A stretch of DNA of 64,000 nt from Neckera pumila (Eukaryota; Streptophyta; Bryopsida; Hypnales; Neckeraceae). A program made the position numbers and the translations under genes. Location of the stretch: the NCBI GenBank assembly GCA_963969595.1, contig OZ018409.1, positions 9,748,520-9,812,519 on the forward strand, written 5' to 3'. Below are positions 11,870 to 24,374 of the stretch, piece after piece (within the stretch, counting starts at the first letter, position 1; every line of letters starts with the position of its first letter). The notes beneath the pieces were generated by a model. That model was not told the DNA's origin. It saw nothing but the letters and a program-made list of their open reading frames with translations, and made no database searches.

Positions 11870-12865
11870 ATATTGAGGTTTGTTGACAATTCTGGTAATT
11901 CACAAATCATTTGAAATTTCCTCCAGACCTTCCAATTTCTGTGAAGATAAGTCGATTGTGAACGTTGCCCATAACTGCACCCTCTTATAATGTTTATGCT
12001 TATAGGAAAGACAAAAATACCGTTGTAGTGGTAGTAGACCGAGTGGAATGTCAAGGTTTCAGGTTCTATTGCTTCACGCTTTTATTGTTGAATCGTAAAA
12101 TAAGTGCAATTACTGTCTGCACGTCTTTGTAGTGCTTTCAGCTCCGCGTAGATGGGGGGAATGAACGGAGCGGAGTGTTATTCTCTCTAAGCGCTTGAAA
12201 TTTGAGGATGCCCCTGCTCGCCCGCCCTGCTCCTCTTCGTCCTCGCCTTCTCCTTTTTCTTTCGTCTCCTTCTCGTCTTCTTCGTTCCAACTCCGTTTTT
12301 TGTAAATGAATTGATCTGCAAGGGCGTTTTTTCTGCCTCGACTCGTGATCTGGCTCATCTTCGTTGAAGTATTTCTTGGTTTGATTCCTGCTTGTTGTAT
12401 TGGCTTCGTTCTCGAATGGCTTGGGATGGAATCGTAGGGTTTGCCTAGCGACTTTGGTAGTTCCATGGTGTGATCAATTGAATCAATCTTGTACACAAGC
12501 TGCATGTCCCGCTTGCCATTGTTGAGCAAAAGCTGGAAGTTGAATTGAAAGACGTGAGGATATTCTATGTCAATGTCATGAAGGATATGAAAATATGATC
12601 ACTGTGATACAGCTCCAAGTGTCGAGCTCTAGCACTCTTATCTAGTGTAGCACCATGCAGCTTCAATTCACTGGTGTAAGGTAACTGACCTTAAATGGCA
12701 CGCTAAGAGCAGTGCCTGAACTTTTTTTAAATATAAAGGATAGAATGATGAGCAAATGAATATAAAGTAAAATGTAATATGAAAATAAAACATAAAATCT
12801 ATATTAAGTAGTGAAATAGGTCAAATATGGTTCCAAGCAAAGTATTATTCATCATAAGAATTTCT
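11870..12865. other. 3' flank of the PLAC8 gene; weak minus-strand frame
   Basis: The first about 230 bases are probably 3' UTR. A minus-strand open frame (12529-12110, 139 codons) encodes a Lys/Glu-rich stretch and then a basic tail. The charged run comes from a CTC/TTC-rich pyrimidine tract, and I recognise no family. It could be a gene fragment or chance. Confidence 0.25.
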
Positions 12866-13509
12866 TTAACCCCTAAATGCCCAAGGCCTATTTTGGGCTT
12901 CTTGGAATTTGCTCTAAATTCAACAAAATGCCAACATTTTGATAAGTTGAATCAATTTTTTCTAAATTGTAACCGTACAAATTCGAACTAGACATGTTAG
13001 AGATTTCAAAGGAGAAAAAAACATAACAGTATCACTTATGGAGTGCAAGATTATAATGTTTGACCATGAGGGTGTTAAAATTGCAAAAATCTTCAATCTT
13101 CTTTGCACAAATCAAATCCAAAAAGTTGGTGACCAAAAAAATATGAGGTGAAAGAGCCTAACTTGTATAACCCTAATCAATTTATGGCTTCTTAAAATCT
13201 ACTTTACTATTTTTTTAAATGAATTTTGAATGCGAACTTGCTTTCAAGATTTAGTGTATTTGAGGCTCATTTCCAAGAGCTCTCAACACTACAGGAAGTC
13301 AAGATTGCACTGGGTATCCTTGTACAAAATCATGAATAGAAAAATCACTATCATTTATTTTCAAGATCAGGTTTTTGTAGCTAAAATTAGACTTCAAGAA
13401 GAACTTTCTAAAAATACAACCTACTAAAAATAGCAACTTAGTTAGGTTTTATTTAACTTCAAAGTTCTGCAAACACCACATTTGGGTGCCTCGGGCATTT
13501 AGGGGTTAA
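12866..13509 (+). mobile_element. TTAA element A1 (non-autonomous, about 640 bp)
   Basis: TTAA at 12866 and 13506 bound termini CCCCTAAATGCCC and GGGCATTTAGGGG, an inverted repeat. The interior closely matches, in inverse orientation, element A2 at 57058-57699; for example, the segment around TTCCAAGAGCTCTCAACACT at 13273 pairs with 57281-57300. No transposase frame. The termini match those of family B although the interiors differ. Confidence 0.85.
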
Positions 13510-13877
13510 CATTAGGAAACGTGTCGAGTTTGGCAGATTTTGCGGAGGAGCTTGTTCATGAGCTCGCCCATTAGCTTGCTCCTGCATAGAAGCTGCCGCA
13601 CCCGGCATGTTCTCTTGTACAGCTAACCCTTGAATGGCCGTCGGGTTCTATTTGTACGCCAACTTATCTTTTAAATATGGCGTGATTTGAATTTCCGTAA
13701 ACCACTCGCGGGACTTCTCCCGTTCATTCTACGGGGAAGTTTCTGCGTCGTAATGCCTGATTACGTGGGCAAACCCGTGTAATCGGGGATTACGGATTTT
13801 TCATCTAGCTCCAATTTATCATCCGGGTTTTCATTGAATTTTGCTTGTGCTTTATGTCAGGCAATACCCTTATTGTC
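13510..13877. other. intergenic DNA, mixed composition
   Basis: Less AT-rich than its surroundings, with short repeated words (GAGCTTG, GAGCTCG). Possibly a decayed element; no coding signal I can assign. Confidence 0.25.
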
Positions 13878-13953
13878 GGGCATTGCGCCAAATAATCGGC
13901 CCTCCTTGTTGGGCTCCGCCCTCCTCGTCGGCCAATTATTTGGCGCAATGCCC
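13878..13953. repeat. inverted repeat with 24-bp arms
   Basis: GGGCATTGCGCCAAATAAT at the left pairs with ATTATTTGGCGCAATGCCC at the right. The full 24-bp arms have one mismatch and are separated by about 28 GC-rich bases. The transcript of either strand could form a strong stem-loop. Related GGCATTGC words lie just outside. Confidence 0.85.
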
Positions 13954-15179
13954 TCCTCTGTAGGCATTGCCCTATACTTTCGGCTCAATTTGTGTGAATC
14001 CGGACTTCAAGCCGTTCCGGTATATGCTTCAAGTTATAGACAATTTTTCACAAGGCTCTTCATTGTTGCAGTGTGTAGAATTTTCAAGAATTGTGTTGCC
14101 AACGATGGCAAACTGTCTTGTGTTGAGGAGTTACAATTTTTATAAAATCGGGCCGTGAAGCTTTGGGAGATTGCTCCCCTGGGTGGCATTCCAATGACAC
14201 AATGAGTGGTCAAAAAAATTCTCGCATTGAAATTTGTAGTATTGCAGTCATTCTGGCGTTTGAGTCGCCGTATGCGACAGGTAGTGGGTCGCTTGGAAAT
14301 GCAGTGGGCCACTTCCAAATACGCGCTCCTTTGGCATTGCACGAAGCTTCAACAGTTGCACAGGCTGGCTTAGAGAGGCATGACCGAAGTGGTGGGAAAT
14401 AACTATTTGTGGTAGGAACTCAATTTGGCAACGTTTTGCACGAATGGGACATGTCCAACTACCATCCCACAGGAATATGCAGGGCTGTAAGAACAAACAA
14501 TCTATTTGGGTCGCATTGTTCAAAAAGTGATAGAAACGCAAACTAAAACATGTCCTTTCAGTCGTTTATTTCAATGTTTGTGTGAAGATTGAGACTTTGT
14601 TCTAAGCTCCATCCTATGAACCCTAAATCTTGAAGCATGCCATGGAGTGAACTGGATACTCACAAATGGTAATGACTCCAGAGAAACAGTGCATACATGA
14701 AACAAATAGGAGTCTTTCAAAAAGACGTGACACAAGTCAATGCCAAACAGCAAGATGAACATTGACACTGCCAAGATACTTACTGTTTGTTCCACCTTGC
14801 TTGTAGAGAAATCAGTACTAAGATGGCTTGCTTCATATAGCCTCTCCGGAATCTTTCACAATAATTATCAAGTTGTAATCGAAAGTGTGTATACCTTGTA
14901 TATCTTTTGTGGGTTTTTTTTTTATACAAATGAAACGGTGTCGTGTTGCAAATGCAGACATTATGTAGATTATGTATATATATATATGATTTAGATAGAT
15001 TATAATATTTGTTGCATTATAAAGAAGTTGACATCATTTGAGGTGGCTTCATCTCATTCGATATTCTTCTTTGTGTTTTATTTAGATTATACTATGTCGA
15101 ACTAGAGGTTTTTTTTCTGAGTCTCAAGAAATTGGGGTTCTAGTTGTTGTTTTTACCTCTACTAGATATATGTAGATTT
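13954..15179. other. AT-rich intergenic DNA
   Basis: No supported gene. A short TA microsatellite is near 14974-14986. Confidence 0.4.
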
Positions 15180-15195
15180 TAGTTCTTTATTTTGT

Positions 15196-15300
15196 AGATA
15201 GAGTGGATAGAGTGAAGTTAGAGATAAGATAAGATGGAGATTGAGTGGAAAGGTAAAAGATAAAGAGATAGAGTGAAGTTAGAGTGAAGTTAAGGTGGGA
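15196..15300 (+). repeat. purine-rich degenerate tandem repeat
   Basis: Repeated words ATAGAGTGAAGTTAGAG and GAGATAAGATAAGATGG make a nearly pyrimidine-free strand apart from T. Degenerate minisatellite. Confidence 0.6.
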
Positions 15301-15459
15301 AAAAGGTGATTTTTTTCATCTTCTCTCTCGTTGTGAGTTTAGGGGGGATCAGTTTGTTTGGAGGTTGTTGTTGTGTTATGTTTTGAGAAGGGGGGTTTTC
15401 AATAAAAATTGGAGGAGTTGTGTATTATGATGTTGTGATTGGAAGAGGTCTTTTCTTGC

Positions 15460-15835
15460 TTGAATTGAAGTTGTGAGTGGAGATTTGTGCTAGTTTGAGT
15501 GGAGGAAGGTCTGCTGCCTCCCAATTGAAGGGACTGAGACTTTGACCAACCGTAGAAGACGGACAGATTTTTATTTTGCAATGAAATTTTGAGAAGTTGT
15601 AGAGAATTTTGTTAGCTTTTCAAATAGCTATCATTTGTTGTATTTGGAGAATTTATGAGTGAGTTGTGAATGTTGAAGTGAAGGAGGGTCTGCTGCCCTC
15701 ACTTTTAGAGGCCGAAACTTTGGGCAATCATAGATATTGGAGAGAGTATTTGAATGAATTGAAATTTGGTGAAAGTATAGAAAATTGTATTAGCTTTACA
15801 AAGAGCTATCACTCATTCTATTTGAAGTTGTGGAG
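15460..15835 (+). repeat. tandem duplication, period about 180 bp, two diverged units
   Basis: GGTCTGCTGCC at about 15508 recurs at about 15687. Downstream, TAGAGAATTTTGTTAGCTTT..AAATAGCTATCA recurs as TAGAAAATTGTATTAGCTTT..AAGAGCTATCA. The open frames across it are not conserved between units, so I treat it as non-coding. Confidence 0.7.
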
Positions 15836-17300
15836 CATTGGTGGCGTTCATTCAAAGTTTACCTTTGAAATTGAAATTGGAGTTGGAGGAGAATTTGTGT
15901 GTTGTGGCTTGTGGCTTGTCTTTTATTGTAAACTTTTGTTGTTGCGGGCAGCTTGGGTTAAACCAATGCTTAGCCTCATTTTGTGTTTGTGGAGACGGTG
16001 GGATTTAATCACCCACATGGTCGAATCTGTTTGTTCTCACGATGAAAGCTAAAGCCTAGTTAGAGCTGGTCACCGGGAGTTTGAAGTTTAGGAGCCCATC
16101 ATCCGGACGGCATCTCGTGTTGTGCCGTCCCGTTTTACCCGTCTGAGGCCCGTGGTTCTTATTACCTACCTGACCGAATCCTGACCCATTTAGAGCCAAC
16201 ACATGATAGGCCAACGGGGAGGAGTTTGAAGGCCGAAGAACGAAAAGAAGATTGAAGACTAGAAGACTTGAAGATTATTTGAAGTCAATGACTAACTAGT
16301 TCCAGTTGCAGCCAGATACTTTGTGTATTCCCAAAGCGCGCTCCTCTCAACACGACAATGGAATTTCATTGCGTCTATACCCTCTGTCATTGCAAGCTAA
16401 GCGACTACGACTACATGCATGGACATGAGTTTAGAGGCAAATTGTTCTTACATTGGGATCTACCTCGTCAAAATTTAGAGTTCATAGGTTACAACAATTG
16501 TTTGTGTGAACATTGAGACTTTGAGGTACGAAGTATTTAACTCCTAGAAAATGCCATTTTATAACTCCTATTATCAGAGGCACAAAAGTCAAGACTGGGT
16601 CAAATAATCAATGAAGTCACAACTACACCTCTCGCAACTCTCAACAAAACCCTCTTGCAAATATGCGCTACTCTCTACATGTTAGTGCAGTGTCAAGATT
16701 TGCTACACCAATCGCACCTCTACCAAATCTGAATGTTACAGTTGCATCAGGAGCTTTCCACAAGATTGTCCAACCACGGCACAAAAACGACATGCCCACC
16801 TCCAACTACACCATCAACCTTGCTTCTTGCCACATTTCAGACCGCACTTGGCATATTGGCCTAATATTGACGCTCACAAATTCTCTATCAAAACACCCTA
16901 TGAACCTCTTGTCCCGGCAAGAGAATCTTAAGTTGCCATCTTCCTCCAAAATTGAATGCTCTTGCCTTCTACTGCCAATGGCTGCAGCCATGCTTGCACT
17001 CAATGACCCTCAGAAGCTTCAAGCCCCTAATTCTCAAGATTCACCACCGTATTGTATCGCATTGCGTATACTCCTTTCTCTGGCCGTCATTCTACATCAA
17101 ATTTGTAAAATTGCAACACACAACTCAATGCGCATTTTCAGCATGGCCAACTTTGTTATTTGCAACAAATCCTAACTTCGCCTTCATACTCCGCAATACG
17201 TGAAAAAACCTCATATACGGCCAAAGAGGGCCTTCAGGTCGTTCTAGGGTTAAGCAATTCGGCATGATTCAGCATGGTTTTACTATAATATTGAATTTTT
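15836..17300. other. intergenic DNA with an unassigned 170-codon frame
   Basis: Around 16040-16230 there is a GC-richer patch that could be a decayed retroelement or old gene. A plus-strand frame at 16663-17175 (170 codons from ATG) is the longest in the gene-free interval. Its product is Leu/Ser-rich with no motif I know, and shorter frames overlap it on the other strand. I do not call it a gene. Confidence 0.2.
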
Positions 17301-17311
17301 TTGTAGGGTCC

Positions 17312-17470
17312 CATTGGTAGTCAAAAGGGGATTCTAAATTCTCTTAGAATGCATTTTTTGGACACTGTGTGAATAAACTACAATTTTCAAAGTGCTAAGA
17401 ATAGGTATACCCAAAAGCAATCTTAGAGTCATATGAATAGTGGGAGTAAATTTTAGGCAAGAATATCTAC
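17312..17470 (+). repeat. repeat R, third copy
   Basis: Shares GATTCTA.ATTCTCTTAGAATGCATTTT and AATAGGTATACCCAAA with the tandem R units at 7.85-9.19 kb. It shows that R is dispersed, not only local. Confidence 0.65.
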
Positions 17471-17606
17471 TATGCGATTTTAGGAAGCGTGCGATTTTAA
17501 GTGTAGTTACCTTAGCACTTTTGTCTAGAATGTCTATCCGCACTCCAAATGTAAATTTGTTGTTAACCAAACAACAAAAAATAATTCATAATCCATCTAC
17601 CCATTA

Positions 17607-18104
17607 CCTTAAGATAGGCTGTTTGTTTTGTTTGTTTGTCTGTTACATTGAGATCTTCCAAACTGTGCATCCTTTGATTGTGTTTTTAGTACCATTGGAA
17701 AGTACTTGACGAGGACAGGTGCACCAGCTTTGTTTCATAGGGTTTGGACCTATAGTGGGAAAGTTATGGATTTTTGAATTATTTTTGGTTGAAAAATTAG
17801 AAAATTATTTTTATTTTCATTTTGGCTATGGCAATGACAAAAGGTACGTTGGTCCGTTATCTTAAGTTAGGTAGTTTATTTATTACATTCAGATCTCTAG
17901 AACCGTGTATTTGACCTATTGCATTTTTAGTACCATCAGAAAGCCCTCAGCAAAGAAGGATGTACGGGTTTTGTTTCATGGCATTCCAACCTACGGTGTG
18001 AAAATTATTGAATTTCAAAAAAATTATGAATTAAATATTAAACAAAAATCATCTTTACTTTTATTTTCACTATGGCAATGGCGCAAGGCACATTGGTCTG
18101 CCTT
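17607..18104 (+). repeat. tandem duplication, period about 245 bp
   Basis: Units begin CCTTAAGATAGG (17608) and CTTAAGTTAGG (17861). Each carries TTACATT.AGATCT, TTTTTAGTACCAT..GAAAG, TTTGTTTCAT and GGCAATG.C.AA. A third unit start, CCTTAAGGTAAG, lies at 18101. No frame is conserved. Confidence 0.75.
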
Positions 18105-20571
18105 AAGGTAAGTAGACCCATTATGGACTACAACCTAATGCAAAGCAGTTTACTTTATGATCCAATTTAATTTTGTTGAATTCCAATGTAGTTTTTCTTG
18201 CATGAAGTTAACACGTCGGATTCAGAGTTTAGGAATTAGGGATGAAAGGGATTGAATTGGGTTGGAAAGTCACCATTTAATAAATTCGATGAACTCATCA
18301 ATGCGTCCTCTATATTGTACAATACAAAGAAGTGCTTTTGAATTTTCATTGGAACCATGCAAAGAAGTAAGAGAGCCACATTAGAATCCAAAAGGGCAAG
18401 AAGAGCCCTCTATAGGAACTAAAATGGAAACCATATGTTTTGGCTTTGACCACTTGTAGTGTACCATTTTTTTTCAAAAATGATTTGACCAAAACACATA
18501 TGAAATAATCCTTTATTTGTTGTTATTTTGCCCTCCAAAACTTGTGAATTCCATAGCTATATGTATGCACAATGACCAAACAATCCACAATTGGTTTTTT
18601 ACTTTATATAGGAACTTGATGTTGTTATGTTGCTTGCTTGTACATGATCACCAAGTTAGTTATGTGCAGGAATTTTCTCTATAAGATTCTTTAAGTATTG
18701 CAAGGTTAGAAGGCACTTGTCTCTGTTCACTAACCAAAACATATTAAATTTCAAGAAATTGATTTTTAAAATTAAATACACAAGCAACGAAAGGTTTCCC
18801 CAAGACTTTACAACATTTATTTGAATGTTAAAAGGTTATTAAGGAAATTGTCTAAGTTCTACATAGCTAAAGATATTGGATTTAAAGTATTTTCATCTTT
18901 AAAAGTGATGAAAACTCAAGAAATGGACAATGAAAATATTTCATCAAAACAACAAGTCAATATGGTTGTGAAGTTCTAAAAACAATTGTGAAATTCTAAG
19001 ATAGTTGTGAAGTTCTAAAATAACTACAATTTTTAAAATCAAGCTTCACTTCCAATTACTTTGAAGGTGGTATTTTATATGGATTAAGCAAGTTTAATTT
19101 ATCTCATTGCAATAGAAGAAAACCGCGTGGGATCCTACAAAACCATGTGGAACTGCTGGGTTCCTAGTTTCCAACGCAAAATTTTGGGTTGGAAAATGCA
19201 TTCCAACACATTCCAATGCAGAATTTTGCATTGGATACTATTAACTCAACAAAACCAATTCCATATGGTTTTGTGGGATCCAATGCAGTTTTCTTCTAAT
19301 TTAATGCAGTTTTCTTCTAGTGTTGTGACACAAACATATTGACATTACTATTTCAAGTTTATCAATGCATATTGAAATAATATTGTATTGCAATCAATGT
19401 GCAAGAGTTCTTATGATTACCTCGTTGGCACACTTAAAATGTTGAATGTTGGTGTAGTTACTGAAATTCAAGCATTTATTCATTAAAAAAATGAATTCCA
19501 TTGCTATATTATGAAACACCATTTTAAAACTCAATTTAGCCTTTTAAATTATATTAGAATTTCAATCTTGTACTTTTATGAGATTAAATCATGTATAGTC
19601 TATAAAGTAATGAGAAAAATCTCTACCTTACATTAAGTTCCGATTTGCCAAGAGGTTGCCAAAATACTTTTAATTTCTCGTATTGAATGGTTTTAGCAAG
19701 GCAAAAATCACTTTTATATTTTAATTTTTTGTCATTTTGTGCTATTAATTATTTGGGTTTTCATCTACCATGACTCTTTTTCTTTTAGTTGCCGTGACTT
19801 TTAGTAATTTCTCTTCACATCTTTCATAGTTCATTGCTTTGACTTTTCAACTTGATGATGATTATTAAATAAATGTTTACAATTTTACACTTGAAAATGT
19901 TACTCTTTGCAATTTCTTTTATTATTTTAAAATACTCTGAAAATTATGCAATAGGGAAAAAAAAATTGCAATATTTTGGACATTTCATTTATAATATTGG
20001 AGAACCTTCATACATTCCAAAAAATACTTAATTTTACTCTGAAACTAACCCTCACAAAGGTTATTAGCTTTGTAAAAATTGTAATTAAACCAATCTTATC
20101 TTTTCTTTATAAGTTTGATATATCAACATAATTAGTTGGCATTAAGAATGTAAATTAACTTATTGTCATCTAAAGTCCTATTTCTTTACTCTTATATTTA
20201 TTTAGCTTCTATCTAGCCTCATTGATAGCTTTCTTTGTCCAACTTTCATAAAATACCATAAGTATAAGGCAAGGTTGGTAGCACCACTTTGCAAATATTT
20301 AAATTGTAAGGAAAATAAAGAAAAATGCTAAAGATAATTTCCCTAAAATCTTAGCATCTATTTTCAAAATATTTTTTTTAACAAACCTGCCCTACACTTA
20401 AGTTAGGAAAGAAAGTTCTTTTACTCCATAAAACCTAACAATCTTATTTACCATTCACTTTATAAGTGACAAATTTGTATAATCAACCAATGAATTTTTA
20501 TCATGTGGCATCATAAATTAATATTTTGTATTTATGCTATGGGCGATAATATATAGTGAATATGACAAAGT
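18105..20571. other. AT-rich intergenic DNA
   Basis: No gene supported. A short array of GTTGTGAAGTTCTAAAA words lies at 18965-19020. A cluster of TTCCAA/TTGGAA words in both orientations lies at 19140-19310, possibly a decayed inverted repeat. Confidence 0.4.
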
Positions 20572-20760
20572 TTAACGTCTAAAGGACCAAGTCCATTTTT
20601 CTAGTTAAAAAAGACTCAAAACAAACATTTTTGCTGCATTCACCTAAAAAAACAAAAAAACAAGTTTCTAAGAATCCAATCATAGGATCTTGTATTTTCC
20701 TTGTTTGAAATCATGTGGTAAAAATTTCATGAAGTTTGACTTTAGATACAATATAACCTC
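20572..20760 (+). mobile_element. truncated TTAA element, family B left end (B9)
   Basis: Starts TTAACGTCTAAAGGACCAAG and then follows family B through CATAGGATCTTGTA and TCATGTGGTAAAAATTTCAT, the words seen at 8190-8245 in B1. The remainder and the right terminus are missing. Confidence 0.6.
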
Positions 20761-21159
20761 TGTTCAATCCCCATTTTGGCTCTCAACAAGAGCTATAATA
20801 AATTTAAAGAACTTAATCCTTGAAAGAATTGACATACATAATACATTGGATGGATTAAAAAAGCATTCTCAAGAACTTTGTACCGAAACTATACAAAATT
20901 AATGAAATACATCCCAGTATGCTAAAAAAGAAATTGATGTCTATTCTTCAACAATGCAACGAGCATGGTCAAATGGTACTTCATGATTATTGTACAAAGT
21001 TCCAAATGAATTTATGTAGGGACTAGATAAAAAAAGAACCACCATAATTTTTTTTACATGAGACATCCATACACATTCCAAAGACACACAACTATTGTAA
21101 AACCCCTACAAAGAAAATCCACTATTCCCTTGCAACAAAAATGCTTAATGATCATTCAG
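20761..21159. other. AT-rich intergenic DNA
   Basis: No gene or repeat boundary recognised. Confidence 0.35.
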
Positions 21160-21400
21160 ATGTCAGGATGTGCGCCAAAATGTTAGGTTTCAACCTCAAT
21201 ATCCGTCAAGATTACAAAAAACGTTTTTTTTGAGACAGCATATCCATCAAGTTGGAAGGCCTGTCTGTCCACCCTATGGACAAGCTGTCCCAAGAAAAAA
21301 AATTGAAAAGACATAATCATAACACGTTGAGATCATGAGATGCATCCGAACCAATGTTGACAGACATCCCGACAAGAAAAACCAACGTTACGTCTAAAAA
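21160..21400 (-). repeat. dispersed repeat S, minus-oriented copy
   Basis: Reverse-complement of this segment contains CGTTGGTTTTTCTTGTCGGG and ATGTCTGTCAAC. These match the copy at 22890-23115 (TGTTGGCTTTTTACGTCAGG, ATGTCTGTCAGC). Both also carry GGACAG..TGTCC words. Likely a small transposon; termini are not resolved. Confidence 0.5.
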
Positions 21401-22508
21401 ACCATACCCAACATGAAACAATAAAATGTAATGAAAACAATAAATTTGTGGATATCAATAAAGAAAACATAAAGAACCTTTTGGACTTACACATGGATAT
21501 CAAAAAAGCTCCTTGTGATTGGTCAAAAATGGATGGAATTTACATGTGGAATTCATATTTATCTCTGAATTATATGCAATTATAAAGAGCAATGATGACA
21601 CAGTGGTAGATGGTTTTCAAATTTTATTTAGCTACTTCCTCCAACTCTCTAAGTACTTGCCTCTACAAATCTTTAGGTTATATACAATTATAATCTTAAC
21701 ATTGATTGCAAAACTCAATTATGGGATTTCCATTCATTGATTACCTGCTCAAACACAAGAATCGTCACAAGGAATAAATTCAACTTAATTTTGCTTTCAC
21801 AGGTTTAGAATTGAAGTACAATATGCTAAAATTTAATTTGAAGTAGAATCATTGTGATTTATAGCTATAGATATTACAGCAAAGTCTTTGATATCATATT
21901 CTATTTACTTGATAAATATTAAGAGCGCCAAAGTATTTTAGAAAGCACACACACATGGGTGTTGTGTATGATCGGCGGTAGAAATCGTCCTTGTTGGAGA
22001 CACTGTGGGGTATAGGAAGCAACTTTGTATTGGCGGCAATGAGGTTTTGGCAATTAGAAATTGTGTGTCAATGAACCATTTTCCTTGGAATCAAATTGAT
22101 GAGTATTTTTAATAGCATTGCCTTCTCTAATGGATTTAGAAATGCCACTTTATTTTAAATACTTAATGAACTTCTTTAGCTTGAATCAGTAAAACAAAGC
22201 TACGGCTATCAAAGTGATTGTAGTACTTTAAGTGACTCTGTCACTTAGTTCATTAATTATTTTAACATATCTTACGTAACTACTTTATCATATCATATAT
22301 AATGATTAGCAATTTTAGGTCAAATCTAAATGAATCACACACTACAGCAGTATATCATTTGATATTTTTAACTACGAACAAATATTGATACTCCAGGAAT
22401 TGCAATGATAAAATGTTTCCAATGCTTTATATCCCCGGGCTTTGTAAAATAAGATTGAATCAAGCTAAATCTAATGAAATTATTGTGAGTTTGTTTTGTG
22501 CATAGAAT
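21401..22508. other. AT-rich intergenic DNA
   Basis: Nothing assigned. Around 21960-22080 the sequence is slightly less AT-rich, without a usable open frame. Confidence 0.35.
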
Positions 22509-24000
22509 ATGGTGGGAGAGAAGAAGAGAAAGTGCCATAGAAGTGCGTCTACAATGGGCAATCAAATTGGTGAAACGTCCCCTTCTAAGGGTGTGACCAA
22601 GCTAATGGCCGTAATGAATGAAGATTTTAAAGCCTTAGAATCGGAAATTGCAGAGCTGTAAAGAGATACAAAGGCCACAAATTCTGACCTTTATGAGAAG
22701 TATGTGGCTATTTTGAAGGTAAAGGTTATTGAAAATTGTATATATGATATGCTTGATAATTTTATAATGGGTATTTATAGTTTTGGTTAGTTTTTATACC
22801 AAGGAAGTTATTTGACAGTTTGCTTATCTATTTTACATTGCAAGAATTGAGGCCGCTTGTGGTTAACCTGGACTATCAGGGTTGTCCATCCTGATGTGAT
22901 GTTGGCTTTTTACGTCAGGATGTCTGTCAGCGACAGTCTAGACGCGTTGGGTGAAAAAATAAATATATATATTTTCTTCTTGGACGGCCAGTCCGTCGAC
23001 CTAGACGGACCAGCCATCAATGGGACGGACTGTCCAAAATTTATTTATTTATTTATTTTTTGGATACGGATGGACGCTAGGATTGGATCCTGATGTTTCG
23101 TCAAAGTCATGTCCATCCAGACGTGATGTGACAATGATAACCGTGAGGACTATGTAACAAATATTCAAGAGTTTCTCCACAACAATAATGATACATAATA
23201 TATCATCAGTGACATATCCAGTATGTTCAACATTGTGTGTGACACTAGAAATAGTAAGTATTAATTTGAAAGTATTTGTTTTGATTTTTATTTGGTTGTG
23301 ATGTTGGATTATTTTGGTTTTCATGATTAGCGTGATTCTAAATTGTGCACATTGAAATTGACTTTTTTGGCAGGGTTGGTACATTTCAAAGAGCCAGAGG
23401 ATTGTGTGTGCCAAATACAAAGTTCAGAGAGAAGTTTCAAGATTTGCTTCACAAAGCTTCAAAGCTTTGGAGAAGTTATATATATTGTGTCAAAGATCAA
23501 GAGCCTGCCGAGATACCTAATTGGTTCATACATGCTAAAGCGTTTGGCATGTCAGTATGTGGAGCGCTACTTAGCTTCCAAGGGACACTTGTGGAGCAAT
23601 ACTAAACGTAACATTTTGTTCCACATATGTCTTAAACTGAAGGTTTGTTGTTTTATTATGTTCTATTTTTGGGTACTGTGGTTATTGACTATGTTTTGTT
23701 TGCAATAGAGCTAGAGATTGTCTATCATCAAAACTACATCTCGATCAAGAAATTCAAGCCTACCAAAGTGCCTCCCCAGTATTTCAAATCCCAAATTGTG
23801 AGTCTGCTTGAATCATCAAAATTGTATGATCATACATATACAGGACTCTCAAAGGACAAAGGTACAAACTTTCAGGCTATTCAAACTACCTTTACAAGGT
23901 ATGTAGAATTAAAGATGCTCCCTCCTGAAGATTTGTATGCATTGGAGTATTCTATACTATAGCATTAATTAGTTTAGTTTCCTAGAGAAGGTGATGAAGT
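22509..24000 (+). pseudogene. possible relic of an unidentified gene
   Basis: An ATG at 22509 opens about 50 codons of charged sequence (KKRKCHR..., then FKALESEIAEL) ending at a TAA. The same frame resumes beyond it as RDTKATNSDLYEKYVAILK up to a donor-like AAG|GTAAAG. Repeat S lies at 22890-23115 inside the span. Further frames at 23343-23605 and 23709-23962 read like exons (for example KFKPTKVPPQYFKS) and have GT/AG-like edges, but the phases do not join. I recognise no family. Internal stop, inserted repeat and broken phase suggest a decayed gene. Confidence 0.25.
22890..23115 (+). repeat. dispersed repeat S, plus-oriented copy
   Basis: Contains the S words listed for 21160-21400. It is flanked by direct repeats of TGTCCATCC.GA.GTGATGT at about 22886 and 23110. 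It also has a GGACGG/CCGTCC-rich core at 22983-23030 and a TTTA microsatellite at 23041. Confidence 0.5.
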
Positions 24001-24371
24001 GAGCCCATGAGATAAGAAAAGGATCCTTATTCTAGTTTGTAAGGACCACTTTTGTGACTATAGTCCACTGGTAGCCCTCCCTAGTAGCGTGAGTTGTAGA
24101 CCTGCACTTTAGTTAGTCACTCTTGTGCTGATGCAGAGCGAACTGTAACACCTTTTGTAAGCGGAAAGCTTGTTAGTCATTGGATTTACTACTTGTAATC
24201 CAAATACTATATCCTTATTGATATTCAAACCCAGTATAAGAATGATTTATTGGCATCAAGGATCATGTATTCAGTGATTCAATCCATACATCTTGCATCC
24301 TTAAAATCTTTATTTCCATTTAGATATTTATATTAAATCACTTTTGTAGATCTCTAAGATATACTAGGAGT
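24001..24371. other. intergenic DNA
   Basis: Could include the 3' end of the decayed gene upstream. No feature stands out. Confidence 0.3.
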
Positions 24372-24374
24372 TTG

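Noticed and set aside
12110..12529. 139-codon minus-strand frame rich in Lys and Glu
   Set aside because: The charged run is produced by a pyrimidine-rich tract and no family is recognisable.
15196..15300. Tandem repeats that might suggest a CRISPR array
   Set aside because: Units are contiguous and degenerate with no spacers, and the DNA is eukaryotic. The same applies to 6121-6153 and 55151-55246.
16663..17175. 170-codon plus-strand open frame
   Set aside because: No recognisable domain, no splice support and overlapping frames on the other strand; kept only as part of the intergenic description.
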